DNA of 64,000 nt from Filobasidium wieringae (lineage: Eukaryota > Basidiomycota > Tremellomycetes > Filobasidiales > Filobasidiaceae): NCBI GenBank assembly GCA_001600055.1, contig BCIV01000019.1, forward strand, positions 248,001-312,000, written 5' to 3'. The first letter of the stretch is position 1, and every line of letters begins with the position of its first letter. The notes under the pieces were generated by a model. It saw only the letters and a list, made by a program, of their open reading frames with translations, was not told the origin of the DNA and ran no database searches. This document shows positions 14,902 to 25,108 of this stretch, one piece after another. Made by a program: the position numbers and the translations under genes.

Positions 14902-15907
14902 TCATTTAGCTTCCATCCCGCTCTTATTCAGCTCATCGAGTTCTTCCTGTGTCATCTCCCGATAAGGAGTCTGAGCTCTCCTCCTCCCTTTCGTCCGCGT
15001 TGATCCGGAGGGACTGGCGGGGACTGGGGTCGTGGATGATTCGATAGAGTCGAACATGGCTTCGCCCGAGCTGGAAAGGGAAGGAGACTGAGATTGTTGG
15101 GAAAGGAGGTATTGGGCCCTTTTCTTGGCGGCAGAACGTTCAGCGTAGAATCGGCCAGCCTAGAGTTGAAGACGAAGTCTTCGTTAATACGTGAAGCGAT
15201 TCTTGTATAGTTTGTGAAGCGAACTTACTTGGAGACAAATGACTCCTGTCAGGAGAACAGAGATGGTCAAATTCGTACCAGCCAATTGTTTGACGTTGTT
15301 CTCTAACGCTTGATAGGTCTTTTCGGGTGTACTGTTTAGGTCGGTAGATGAAGATGGCAGGGATAGATGCAGCACAGCTGTAGATGCAGAGGTGGTGAGC
15401 GGATGGGAAAGACAGGTTTTTAGGCGGAAAGCGATTTACCTGGGAAAACGTCCTTTGCCTGGGTAACGATTACCCGGCCAAGCAAGACTATCGATGGCCG
15501 GTTAGATCGGAACGTAGAAATTCTCCGAGAGCCCATACGTACGACAACAAGCAGCATCAAACAAGTATCCTCCGCTGAATCTCTCTCCGCCGATATTGGT
15601 AATTCCTCTGACAGCCCTCCATCCCATTGTAGTCAAAGCGACCCCGGCAACGCCTAGCCAGATGTAAGGTAGAGGTGTATACCTCACAGACCCTAAGAGA
15701 GCATAATATTCGGCAGCTCTGGATACGGCTTCCTCTGTAGTAGGGTTGAGCCACAAGGTGTTATGGTCTGCGACCCAATGGTGAAAGGTTGACCCTGTTA
15801 TTGCGCAGTCGTTTGGATTAGTATTGGGGTTGATTGCTGGGTAGCGATTCGAACTTGCCTGCTAGGAAGCAGGTGCAACATGTTACGAGGAGTGTCTGCC
15901 AGCCCAT
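14902..15907 (-). CDS. SHR3: SHR3-like ER chaperone for amino-acid permeases
   Basis: ER membrane packaging chaperone needed for exit of amino-acid permeases. Five exons (15859-15907, 15543-15794, 15440-15487, 15229-15377, 14902-15159) give 251 residues. Family landmarks are HHWVADHN after the first helix, the segment EEAVSRAAEYYALL, RYTPLPYIWLGVAGVAL (helix 2), LLLGRVIVT (helix 3), helix 4 near ISVLLTGVICLQ and the downstream AGRFYAERSAAKKRAQ. The soluble C-terminal tail is Ser/Arg-rich and acidic, as in fungal orthologues. Intron 1 (15795-15858) has a GC donor. The 48-nt exon 3 restores an otherwise missing helix and keeps the frame. Confidence 0.88.
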
Positions 15908-16353
15908 TTCTCCTTTTTTATTGAGCTATATCGTGTTTGTTGCTCCTTGTGTGTGGTTGATTGTGGTTGATTGTGGTCGATATCGCTCGCTCGAATCCCG
16001 AAATTACCGGTCGAGGTCAATCTTCCTCGAGGTTGTTGCGTGTGATGTCAGGGCTTGACGGAAGCAAATATGCGTTTTGGAGAACAAAGTGGATTGAACA
16101 CCTCATGCTCGGATTCAACATCTCCACACGAGCACACTCTGAACCGTATCATACCGCTCATTCTCATCAATCAGCCCTCATCCATTCGACCTTGCTCTTT
16201 ACAATACAACCCCAACTAAGGCTCTACTTGTCGTGTCTGAACACCTCAGCAAGCAATGCTTATCGCGCTGCTGCGACGTTAGGCGGGATACAACCATAAT
16301 TTACCACTAAACCAATCCTATCGCGACTACGGAATCACACCCAACATCTAGTC
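15908..16353. promoter_or_regulatory. bidirectional promoter region of SHR3 and the PRELI/Ups gene
   Basis: 446 bp between divergent starts, with a direct repeat TTGATTGTGG/TTGATTGTGG near 15957-15976. It holds both promoters. No open frame of note. Confidence 0.55.
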
Positions 16354-17265
16354 ATGGTCAAGCTGTTCCAGCAACAGATTCCATATGAGTGAGCCTTCTG
16401 ATTGTATTCGTCTAGCTTCCGATTGCTGATAGCTGTCATCATTCTTTTAGACACCCATGGGCGACGACAACAATAGGCCTTTGGCTAAAATACCCGAACC
16501 CCTATGCTCCTCATGTTCTGTCCATAGACGTCTTGTCCAGGACAATAGATGTTGAAACGGGAATCTTAAGGACGGAGAGACTGATAGGATGCAGGCAAGC
16601 AATACCGGTGAGTCCCGAACTGGAATGCCTGACCGGCTAGAGGAACATTGCTGATCGTTCACCTGCACCTGCTAGAAATGGATCATGCGGGTAGGTTCAC
16701 AACGCCATACCACTACGGGCATGAATAGCGCAGAGCAGAAAGAGTTGACTCCCTTTCAATTCCGATAGTTACTGGGAGTTACGGAAGACGCCTTCATCCG
16801 GGAAGTCATTTACGTCGACCCTATCAATCAAGTCACAAGCATGGCATCCATGAACCTTTCCTTATCCCAATACATGTCAGTACATTTCCTATCATTCTCA
16901 ACCTCGAATGCTGCCTCAACCTCAGGTACACCTTTGTCGCTCACAGGCAAGTTGTCGAGATGATCTCCTACACCCCGTCTTCACCTACCACAACCCTTTT
17001 CTCACAACGAGCCCACATCTCCTCCCCACCGACCGGGTTCCCTCCGTACGAAGCTTCTCAGGGGGACGGAATCCCTCTTTCCAAAGGGGTAAAGAAAATC
17101 TTGAAACGTGTAGGAGGGAAGTTGGAAGATAGCAGTGTGGACAGGTTCGCAGAGAACGCGGAGAAGGGTCGGGTCGGGTTTACCGGAGTACTTGACGAGG
17201 TGGCCAGGGTTATGCGGGAGAAGAAGGAAGCGCAGGGGACGTTCTCGGAACCAAGTGGAGTATGA
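16354..17265 (+). CDS. PRELI/MSF1 (Ups) mitochondrial phospholipid-transfer protein
   Basis: Intermembrane-space protein of the family that, with Mdm35, carries phosphatidic acid or phosphatidylserine between mitochondrial membranes. Five exons (16354-16388, 16451-16607, 16676-16690, 16769-16875, 16926-17265) give 217 residues, close to the 170-230 of the family. Visible PRELI features are MVKLFQQ at the start, EHPWATTTIGLWLKYPNPY, HVLSIDVLSR, the GILRTERL strand, IPKWIMRLLG and VDPINQVTSMASMNLS. The short 15-nt exon 3 encodes exactly KWIMR and is needed for the family motif. Whether it is Ups1- or Ups2-like is not decided. Confidence 0.88.
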
Positions 17266-18042
17266 AACCCGGCTCTGAAGACGAAAGACGAAGCAGAAGA
17301 TGGAGATGGAGAAGAAGACGCTTTCAACACACGCTGAGTTTGACGACAAATCACGACCACCTCGAATATCACCCTTACTGGCAAAACATCCGCCAAAGCA
17401 TACATCAAAATCAACACAAATCTTACTAGTCCTCCGCAAAAAGAAAATGGAACAGCGATTTCATTCCGCTTCGTCCGCCTCCTCTCTATCTCTCTATACC
17501 TTGCAGAAAGAATATGTAACTGTGTTTCGTGGCATTTGATACCAGGTTGTACGTCGTTCGAGTTACGAACCATGCCTCTAGTATACGAGGGGATCAACTC
17601 CCATTCGAACTTTGAATGCCGTATCGATACGCGAGTGAAAGAGGGATATCTCGGGAGCACGATGCAATGAGTGAGGCGAGTGATAGATAGTGCCGTTGAA
17701 GTCAGACGGTCTTGCAATTTGCGCTTGGGTCGTCAATGTTTACTTCGAACGCCCCTGCACTAGGGAACCACTGAGCAGTCAATTTGAGTATCGAATTATA
17801 CCGGGTTGTCACCGTTGTAAAAATGGTCAAGAACAGAACACCCCCTTCGACGTGAAACGACATCGGTGCAAAGAAAGACGAATCAAAAAACGAAGTGTGT
17901 TATATATCATTGCATTAAAATCAGAAATTAACTATTAGGCTACAAAGTGTAAACCAAACCAAAATTCTACTACTCGTCACGTTTCATTGGTCAAGTGTAT
18001 CAAGTCAAGTATGCGTCCAGAGTTCGAAGTGGTGAGAGACGT
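17266..18042. other. convergent intergenic region, no supported gene
   Basis: About 780 bp between the 3' ends of the PRELI/Ups gene and the His-rich protein gene. Open frames here are short and low in information. AT content rises near 17880-17960, consistent with 3' UTR ends. Confidence 0.5.
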
Positions 18043-19088
18043 TTAGATGGTCTTCTCGGTAGTCTTTCCGTCAGCGCCGACCTGTTGAAAGCAGTGAAGG
18101 AATAGTTAGTCAGGATGTTGAAGCAGCAGTCAGGCTGTAGAAGCTCACCTTGGGGGCACCCTCGTAGTAAGCGTGCTGGTGGTCAGAGTCCTTGTGGACG
18201 TGGGTTCCTCCGACCTTGGACTCGAACTCCTATGCACCACCGTGAATCTTCGGTCAGGGACCATTCGTTTGAGCTCAACTCAAAATCAAACAAGTCGTAC
18301 CTTCAAACTAACAGTGGGGAGGACAGTGGCCTCGTGTACGATAGGAGCATCGGCTGTAGGAGGGAAGAGAGATATTGTCAGCGACTGTCGACAATCGAAA
18401 GGGACCACGCCGGGTGCTTACAGATTCGCTCAACGATGGGGATGGTGGTGTGAACGTGGGTGGGCTGGATGGTCTCCCTCTGGATGACGGGCTGGATGGT
18501 CTCGTGGACGTGGTGGTGAACGTGCTCGTTGGCAACGGCAGGAGCAGTGGCCAAAGTCCTCTGGGTGTCAGCGACGGTGGTGGTGTTCTGGTAAGCGTTC
18601 CTCTGCTGCTCGAGCTTCTCCCTGTGCTCGGGGAGCATGTCGTGCTTGGATTCACGGACGACCTCGGGGACGATGTTGTACTCGTGCTTGGTAGCCAAGG
18701 TCTGGTTGTCGGTGATGGGCTGGACACGGTGCTGGTGGTGGTGGATGTGCCTCTCACGGTCGATGGCCTCGATCTGCTCGACGGTCTGCAGGAGGTAGGA
18801 GATGGTTGTCAGATACTCGATCTCATCCCAAATCGAATGGCTTGAGACTCACCTCGACGGGCTTGACGTACTCCTGAACGACGGGAGCGGCGGTCTCTCG
18901 GCAGACCTCGGTAGTGTCCTGCTGAGCGTGGGAGCTCAAGCTGTGAAGATCGGTTGAGATCAATGGGCCGTTCCAGATGCGACATGCAATCCGATCGAGA
19001 CTTACAAGGTCTTGACGTGGTCAACGACTCCTCCGGTGGAGGAGGAAGAGGTGTGGTGGGTGTTGGTGTTGGCGGCAGGGGCAGACAT
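18043..19088 (-). CDS. His-rich hydrophilic protein, fungal stress/allergen-like family
   Basis: Six exons (19006-19088, 18853-18940, 18422-18785, 18301-18353, 18149-18229, 18043-18081) give 235 residues with all phases correct. The protein is hydrophilic, with no signal peptide or membrane segment. His-dense blocks (HIHHHQHRVQPI, HVHHHVHETIQPV, QPTHVHTTIPIVE) alternate with charged helix-forming sequence (PEHREKLEQQRNAYQ). Similar proteins in fungi are often annotated as allergens or stress proteins without known activity; that placement is from memory of the pattern, not a search. Codons are strongly C-ending, suggesting high expression. Residues 47-81 match residues 503-537 of the divergent neighbour without gaps. 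Confidence 0.85.
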
Positions 19089-20539
19089 TTTTGAAAGAGT
19101 TTGGTTTGTTTGGTTTGGTAGGTTAGGTTGCAAGGCAAGTTGGTTTGTGTGTTTGTTGTGAGAGAAGAGAAGACTGGTGCTGAAGAGAGGGGAAAGGGAG
19201 CGCGCGTTGGTGAACTATATACTGCCCGTTCTCCCACTGAGAGTGGGAAAGAGGGCAGGATCGATGACGTCTTCTGAGCGATTTGTTTGTGCATTGAACC
19301 GTCCTTGTGCGATGACCTCATCGACTCGCCACGGTGCAATGCCGTGCGAACAGGAGAAAGGATCGCAGAAAGGACCGTTAGCGCGCTTTGACGTCACCAC
19401 CGGGAATTCGCTGGGTGTGCCCCGCCGTGTGGATGCTGAGAGACGTGTCAAGACGGATGTGACAAAGTGTGTTTCAGAAGGCATGGGGACTAAACTTGGC
19501 TTGCCGATTGAAGGAGGATGGTCAGGAATGGGACAGGAAAAGAGGGTAATTTATGCAATGATCTGCGATGTACATTTCATTGAAGAACGATTATTCGTTC
19601 TCGCTTATCAGACGATGATTGACACGAGACTCATTAAAATTCGAACATCAAACCGCTCTTGATCGGAAACGAGCGCAAAGTATCGAATCAACATCAGATC
19701 CAATCCGACCCGGTAACCCGCAACTCGCAGTCAGATCCCATCGTATCCAAGCTCTGGACGAGCCATCCACGCACATCCCGTCACCTGAAACCGCAGTCGG
19801 ATGAACCTCCAGGTCCCCAGCGCTCACCGAACAAAAGCTTCCGGTCGAAAGGACGAGCCATCACCGAGCGCGTATAGAAGGTTCTGGGCTATGTTTTGCG
19901 TCATCAGAAGTGATCCGCGCTGATCTGGAGATTTCTATGAGAACGCGTCATAGCTCGAGGTGGGGAATACGCAGCGCTGCGTCGCTGTCGCTGTCGCTGT
20001 TGTTCCAGAGTGTTCCTCGAGCTTGCGAGCATGGAGAGGAAATTCACAGTCGTGGTCGAGCGGTAGCATTCGAATTCAGAGTTGGGCGGTGGATGATGGA
20101 GCCAGAGCCACGTAGATCGGATCGGATGGGGAAGGGGAGGGCGTGGATGTGGTTTTAGGTAGCGAGGCTGTCGATCGTGCTTGCGTATCAGTTTAGCGTC
20201 GTTAGCGTTTTCAATATACAACGAGACAGAACAAACCACCACTCACTAGCCGTCCATTCACTCTGCTCTGCTCTGACGGTTCTAGCCAGCAGCCCACAGC
20301 AGTAGAAGCTACAACAACCCACACACAACTCGTCGCGTGCGTTACCCGGAACTCTCTTCTCGTTACCCGCAGCTGCAACTCGCTCTTCGACACAGCTCAG
20401 CAGTTTCATCTTCTCCTGCCACTGCACCTGCTATTGCTATTCTTATCACTCACACTCACCTGCTCGACCTGCTCAGTCGCTAGAACACTAGAGCAACTTT
20501 CATCCTCTCCACTCGACCTCCTTTTCTCACCGACCAACC
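19089..20539. promoter_or_regulatory. large bidirectional upstream region of the two motif-sharing genes
   Basis: 1.45 kb between divergent starts, the longest divergent interval in the window. It contains AGGGG-type stress-element-like strings near 19188 and three GTCGCT copies at 19981-19998. The size suggests complex control, but I can show no bound factor. Confidence 0.5.
19981..19998. repeat. 3 copies of GTCGCT hexanucleotide
   Basis: Three perfect head-to-tail GTCGCT units lie inside the bidirectional region. It is a simple microsatellite-like repeat with no assigned role. Confidence 0.8.
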
Positions 20540-22713
20540 ATGCCTTCCCTCTCCTCCGCCTTCCAAAAGCTCAAGCTCCGTCGATCCTCCAACCCTCCCT
20601 CCCCCAACTCTTCCCTAAAAGACGGTCACAAGCATCACCGAGGCTCAACCGACAGTCCTCGAGGTTCCGTAGATGTCGCTCGTGTAGAATCTGACCACCA
20701 CACCACTGGGTACGGAAACCAGGTTCCCGTCGGTGAAGGCGATCATGTTGAAGGAAAAACCGAGGTGGCTAAGAACATCAACGAGCAGTTCGAACACGGA
20801 TTCCACGTAACTCCTTCCAAATCTCATCAATCTGGGTCTTCTGCCGGTGCCGCTGCTGGTGTAGGTGAAACCCCTAGGTCCCCCTTGCACAGGGACGAAA
20901 ACCACTCTCGAACCGGATCCATGGATCAGAAGAGGATCAGGAGTGAGGAGATCACCAAGACTCTTCCCCCTCTCCCCGGCTCCGAGCACAACAAGCACGG
21001 AATCTCCGCTGGACACGGGAACGGAGCTGATCAACCTCAATTCGATGCGGATGGGTTCCCCATCTCTCACACCAACTCGCTTCATTCGAATATCACCAAA
21101 ACCGACCCGATCGTTCCTAGTAGAGCGAGGAAGAACTCGATCCCTAGGAGTCATAAGACTTTCGACCTCCCCGTTGTGGAGAAGAGTACTCCTTTTTCTT
21201 CAGAAGTCGCTGCTGGTTTGGAAAACAGGGCTGCTAAGGGTTCCTCCAATCGGGGACAACAAGTAGAGGCAAGGGGCGTCAAGGATCGTTCGATCCTTTC
21301 TACCGGGTCTGGGTCTGGATCTGGAAAGGGTTTGGCTTTGATGAGCCACGAGAAGGAAGCGATGGGTTACTACTCTGCTTCTCTCAACGGATTGAGGGAG
21401 AGGGATCAGATTCATTCCGCCACCAGGGGTGCAGAATGGAAGGACCAAAACGTCAGGCCGATCGAGATGGAACATCATCTCACTCAACCTCTTCAGATCT
21501 TACCCGTCTCTCTGCCCAACCACGATTCCATCTTGGCTGAATCTCGTCAGTTCATTCGAGGCGGTTCGGTCGGTACCAAGGGAGAACACACCGCCGCTGG
21601 TAACAAGATGCACAGTACTGTCATCACCGGACCGACCAACCCCGCTTACGTCGCTTCCCGAGCATACTCTTTCAACCCTTCACACGAAGCGTCAGAGGAC
21701 GAACATCAAGCTCATATCGCCAAGCACCTCGCCCTTTTGCAGAACAAGCTCTTCAACCCTCAAGCGACCGCTTCCTACTCTGCCGTCAGGCCCGGAAAGA
21801 TCTTGCCGCTCAAGGCTGGACCCCTCGTCCCCCTTGCTTCCCGAGATCAAACCCTCTTGGCTCAGAGGGACCAATTGATCTCCCACATCGTCTCCAGCGA
21901 ACAGCTCGCGGAGAAAGAAGGAAGACGCGCTCATAAGGGTAAAGATGGGTTGGATGAGAGGACCATCGAGAGCTTCACCAGGGTTGGGTGGGAGAAGAGG
22001 TTGGGTGTCTTGGACACGATCGATTTCAAGACGAGGACTTTGGAGCCAGTCATTCAGGAACACATCGTCCCTATTGAGACGGAGATTATGGAGGTGATCA
22101 TCTTTAGGGATATTCACAAGTATCACATCTAGTGAGTCTCAGCACGGTCATTTCTTTTTTTTTCGGATCTTTGACTGATGAGATTGTCGATCCCGCGTTC
22201 GATAGCCCTTACATTCAGCCGATTCACGACCCCAACCCGACCGTTCTTCCTACCCGTCACTTGTTCAAGGATTCTCAGGGCAACTGGCGTGAAGTGATCG
22301 GTGACGAGGCGGCCGAGAGGATCCTCGGTCACAAGCTCGATCGATCTGAAGGTCGTTATTACGAGGAGAGGTGGACCGAGGGCGTCACCGGGATCGAATA
22401 CAGTGCGATCGAGAAGGAGAGTGTCGAGATTGGTCGACGAGGATGGGTCAAGTTGGTCGGGGAGAGACTCGTCGCGGGAAGGACTTTGGAGGGAAAAGAT
22501 TCAAACTACTCCAGTTTGACTCAGCCTCATCACTCTTACCCCGCTCAAGGCTCTGAACCCGTTCCCATCTCCGGTCATAAACCTAGACAATCTTCCTTCT
22601 CCTCCACCTCCCCCGGCCGACCCGTTCGTCGATCGGAGAACACCCCTCCTCTGCCTAACAACAGCTTGGACCGTTCTGCCCCATCCTCCAGTCAGATCGG
22701 CAGAGCTTTCTAA
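20540..22713 (+). CDS. large hydrophilic protein sharing a motif with its divergent neighbour
   Basis: Two exons (20540-22131, 22206-22713) give 699 residues. The N-terminus is basic and Ser/Pro-rich (FQKLKLRRSSNPPSPNSS), followed by about 350 residues of Ser/Gly/His-rich, probably disordered sequence. A more structured block (residues about 380-600) holds the motif PVIQEHIVPIET...FRDIHKYH...QPI at 503-537 and then SQGNWREVIGDEAAERILG. The intron is defined by GTGAGT at 22132 and GATAG before 22206 and falls inside the motif. There is no signal peptide or membrane segment. The function is unknown. The C-rich codon use and shared motif suggest a common family and perhaps common regulation with the gene at 18043-19088. 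Confidence 0.85.
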
Positions 22714-23243
22714 ACGGAGGAGCAGGAGCGGTAACATGCGTGATCCAATCGCGTCGAGTTTTGTAGCTATAATGTCTCACCCCCACACACACACTTCCGC
22801 CTTTCTGCTTTTAGTCTAGTCTAGTTCTTCTGGAAGTCTTTAATTGCTCTGTCGTGATACTGCATGTAGCCGTTTGTTTCAGGAATGATTGCTTATAAAT
22901 GAATCGATCGTTTGCCGAGACGAGTTAGAGGCCCTTAATTCCAGATTTCTGGTCTGAAGCTTCGTGCGGTGTACAAAGGTAGAGCTCATCTTGTGATGTC
23001 GCAGGCTCATTGAGGGCTTCATAATAGTTTACAGACAATCATCAATACAAATAGTCTATTATTACCACATCCATACAAACGAGTCTAGTCCATGCTAATA
23101 CAAATCCGAGTCTATGTGATAATCCTGGCGTAATTTTTGTCTTTCGTTCAACGTTGACTGGCGATCCTTGCTCGAGCATACAATCCAAGCTCGTAGAATC
23201 GGGCGAGCGTTCCATGAGCGGGTATCCGCCTGGGCCAATCGCC
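22714..23243. other. convergent intergenic region
   Basis: 530 bp between the 3' ends of the 699-aa gene and MTM1. It holds 3' UTR-like AT-rich sequence and a short CA repeat near 22783-22792. No gene was seen. Confidence 0.6.
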
Positions 23244-24499
23244 TTATTTGTCCCCCAATATTCTGCCAATACCTTCGTAACATCCTATCATTAACCCACA
23301 AGCAGGTGCAACCTTGGCCGTCCGAGGCCCAACGCCCGCGAACAACCTCCTCAAGCCTTCTTCTTTGACGATCTTCCTTAACATTCCAAATGCAGAAACC
23401 TCTTGTTTCAGATGAGAAGGGATCACTTGAATCCTCGTTTTGAGCACATCAAACGGGTGGGTGACGAGACTTGCCAACATCCCACTCGTCGCACCTGCCG
23501 CGAACGTTTCCGGCAGAGTGAGTTTGAGCGGTTGAAAGGTCTCGCTGAGGGGTAGATTCTGTCGTGGTTGATCGTGGAATGTGATGATTTCTTTTTTGAA
23601 AAACTCGAAACCTGCCCAGTAGAGACCGGAGAAAGGTACATCTCGGAGAAGAGTAGGACCCAGTCCTCTCCATAACGAAGTGGGTCCAGATTGTGAGACA
23701 GTTGTCAATATCGTTCCGAAAGTCGATGCATACGTAGGAGCAGGTTGACCAGCTAGGTTGAACTATCATTCAGCAAGATCTCCCAGATACAGACACAGTC
23801 AATTAATACTCACGAGAAGGTAGAGCTTGAAGCCTGGTCCTGAACAGCTCCAGAGGACTGATGACAGTTGCGCTGACAGTCCTAGCCAAGCAACCCGCAG
23901 TGAACGGGATGATTCCCTTTCCTTTGACCGCCAGATCATCATCCTCCTGCAAGTGGGAGAGAGCACTGACAAGGTATTCATACCCCACCATATAGATCGT
24001 AGCGCTAGGTACGCTCATGAGTAGTGACGTCCCGGTTCCCTTCCATAAACCTCTCACTCCTGTGCTCTCGCCTAAAACCGTTTGTATTTCTCTCAAAAAC
24101 GTATTGCTCGTTGGGATCGGTTGAGCAAGAGATAGATTGGCTGAATGAGGATGATAAGATAGGTAGGCAGGAGTAGCGGGGAGTGATAGGTTAGGACCAT
24201 GGGTACGACCAAGAGGATAAGAGGATGAGGGTGGTTTATGAAGTTGATGATGTGTTGGTTGAGGAGAAGCCGTTTGCATTCTCGTCTTCAGAACATCGAA
24301 TGGGGTCACTGAGACGAATCATCAAGATGAATTAGTCTAGATCGTGACGCAAGGTCTGGCCTTGATCCACTGAAAACGTACTGAGAAGAGCGGTTGAGAT
24401 TGCACCTGTGGAACTTGCAGCTATTTTAGAACCCAGAGGACTGAGGACCCTGCCTTGTTCTCGATCGACGAGCACGATCGTTCCAGATGTAGAAGCCAT
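23244..24499 (-). CDS. MTM1: mitochondrial carrier MTM1 (SLC25A39/40 type)
   Basis: Six-helix inner-membrane carrier of the MTM1/SLC25A39/40 branch, linked to mitochondrial glutathione import and to manganese loading of SOD2. Three exons (24382-24499, 23814-24308, 23244-23752) give 373 residues. The three carrier repeats each show the signature P-x-[DE]-x-x-[KR]: MTPFDVLKTRMQ, ISPLELFRTRLQ and THPFDVLKTRIQ. The start region (GRVLSPLGSKIAASSTGAI) resembles the VSPLQQ-type opening of MTM1 orthologues. A roughly 60-residue Ser/Pro/His insertion lies in the first matrix loop. The stop at 23244 follows a normal last helix (GLMIGCYEGIGRIL). Confidence 0.9.
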
Positions 24500-25108
24500 G
24501 GTAGTATGGAGGGGTGGTGTTGCGTGCTAGACTATGATAAGCATTTGAAGGCTGAGGTGTCACTGGAATAGGAATCTATCTGCAGGTTGTACTCGGGCAG
24601 GGGAGGATGTAATTCCTCACGTCATAGTCGCAAGCAGAGCAAAAAGATATGTGGCACCCAGGATCGAACCTGGGTCCCCTCGGGTCTGACAACGCAACAT
24701 AGAAGTACTGACCACTATACCAGCGGCACAAAAACAGGAAGTTGCTACATCCGTCATATATAAATCATAAATTTGATGGTAAGTTTAAACCCCTCAAGAT
24801 GCAACAAAAGGACCCTTTTGATCGCTACTACTCCGCGTTTCATCGTCCGAACGACGGTTGATGGAACGCGGAGAAGGCTTGTAAATCAATACAGGCCCGG
24901 GTAACAAAGGCAGCCCAAAGGCTCCTTGGATTAATGGAGCTGGGTACCACCGCTGAGATGTAGACTACATAACGTCTTGCTAGTCTCAGACGCTTGAACT
25001 TCTAGTAGTCGAGGCATACCCAAGTATCTTTCAGGGCTAGACCGCTCGTTCTATCGCCGTTGTTTCATCAAACCTCTACTTTTCAGTTCAGTCATCACGA
25101 TAACTACT
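24500..25108. promoter_or_regulatory. divergent interval between MTM1 and the aspartic protease, with a tRNA-like gene
   Basis: 609 bp carrying both protein-gene promoters and the tRNA-like sequence at 24651-24729. The remainder (24730-25108) shows no open frame of note. I checked it for 5S rRNA because of a GGGTACCACC string at 24942 and found no match to the rest of a 5S gene. Confidence 0.5.
24651..24729 (-). tRNA. tRNA-like gene, isotype not assigned (irregular anticodon arm)
   Basis: Minus strand. The A box TGGTATAGTGG (24712-24722), B box GTTCGATCC (24661-24669) and a T5 Pol III terminator at 24641-24645 are all in place. GTGCCGC and GTGCCAC pair as an acceptor stem with one C-C mismatch. 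The D stem GTAT/GTAC is good. The T arm is CCCAGG...CCTGGG around only six loop bases, and the anticodon region (about 30 nt) does not fold into a standard 5-bp stem and 7-nt loop. It may contain a small intron, or the gene may be degenerate. Its length of 79 nt against the usual 72-73 would allow a short intron. Confidence 0.6.

Noticed and set aside
18308..18845. Overlapping frames opposite and beside the His-rich gene
   Set aside because: Low-complexity shadows produced by C-rich codon use of the real gene.
20645..21878. Frames antisense or out of phase in the 699-aa gene
   Set aside because: Shadows; only the frame from 20540 keeps phase across the intron.
24930..24980. Possible 5S rRNA or other Pol III gene
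   Set aside because: Only a short GGGTACCACC-like string fits; the other 5S elements and a T-run terminator are absent.
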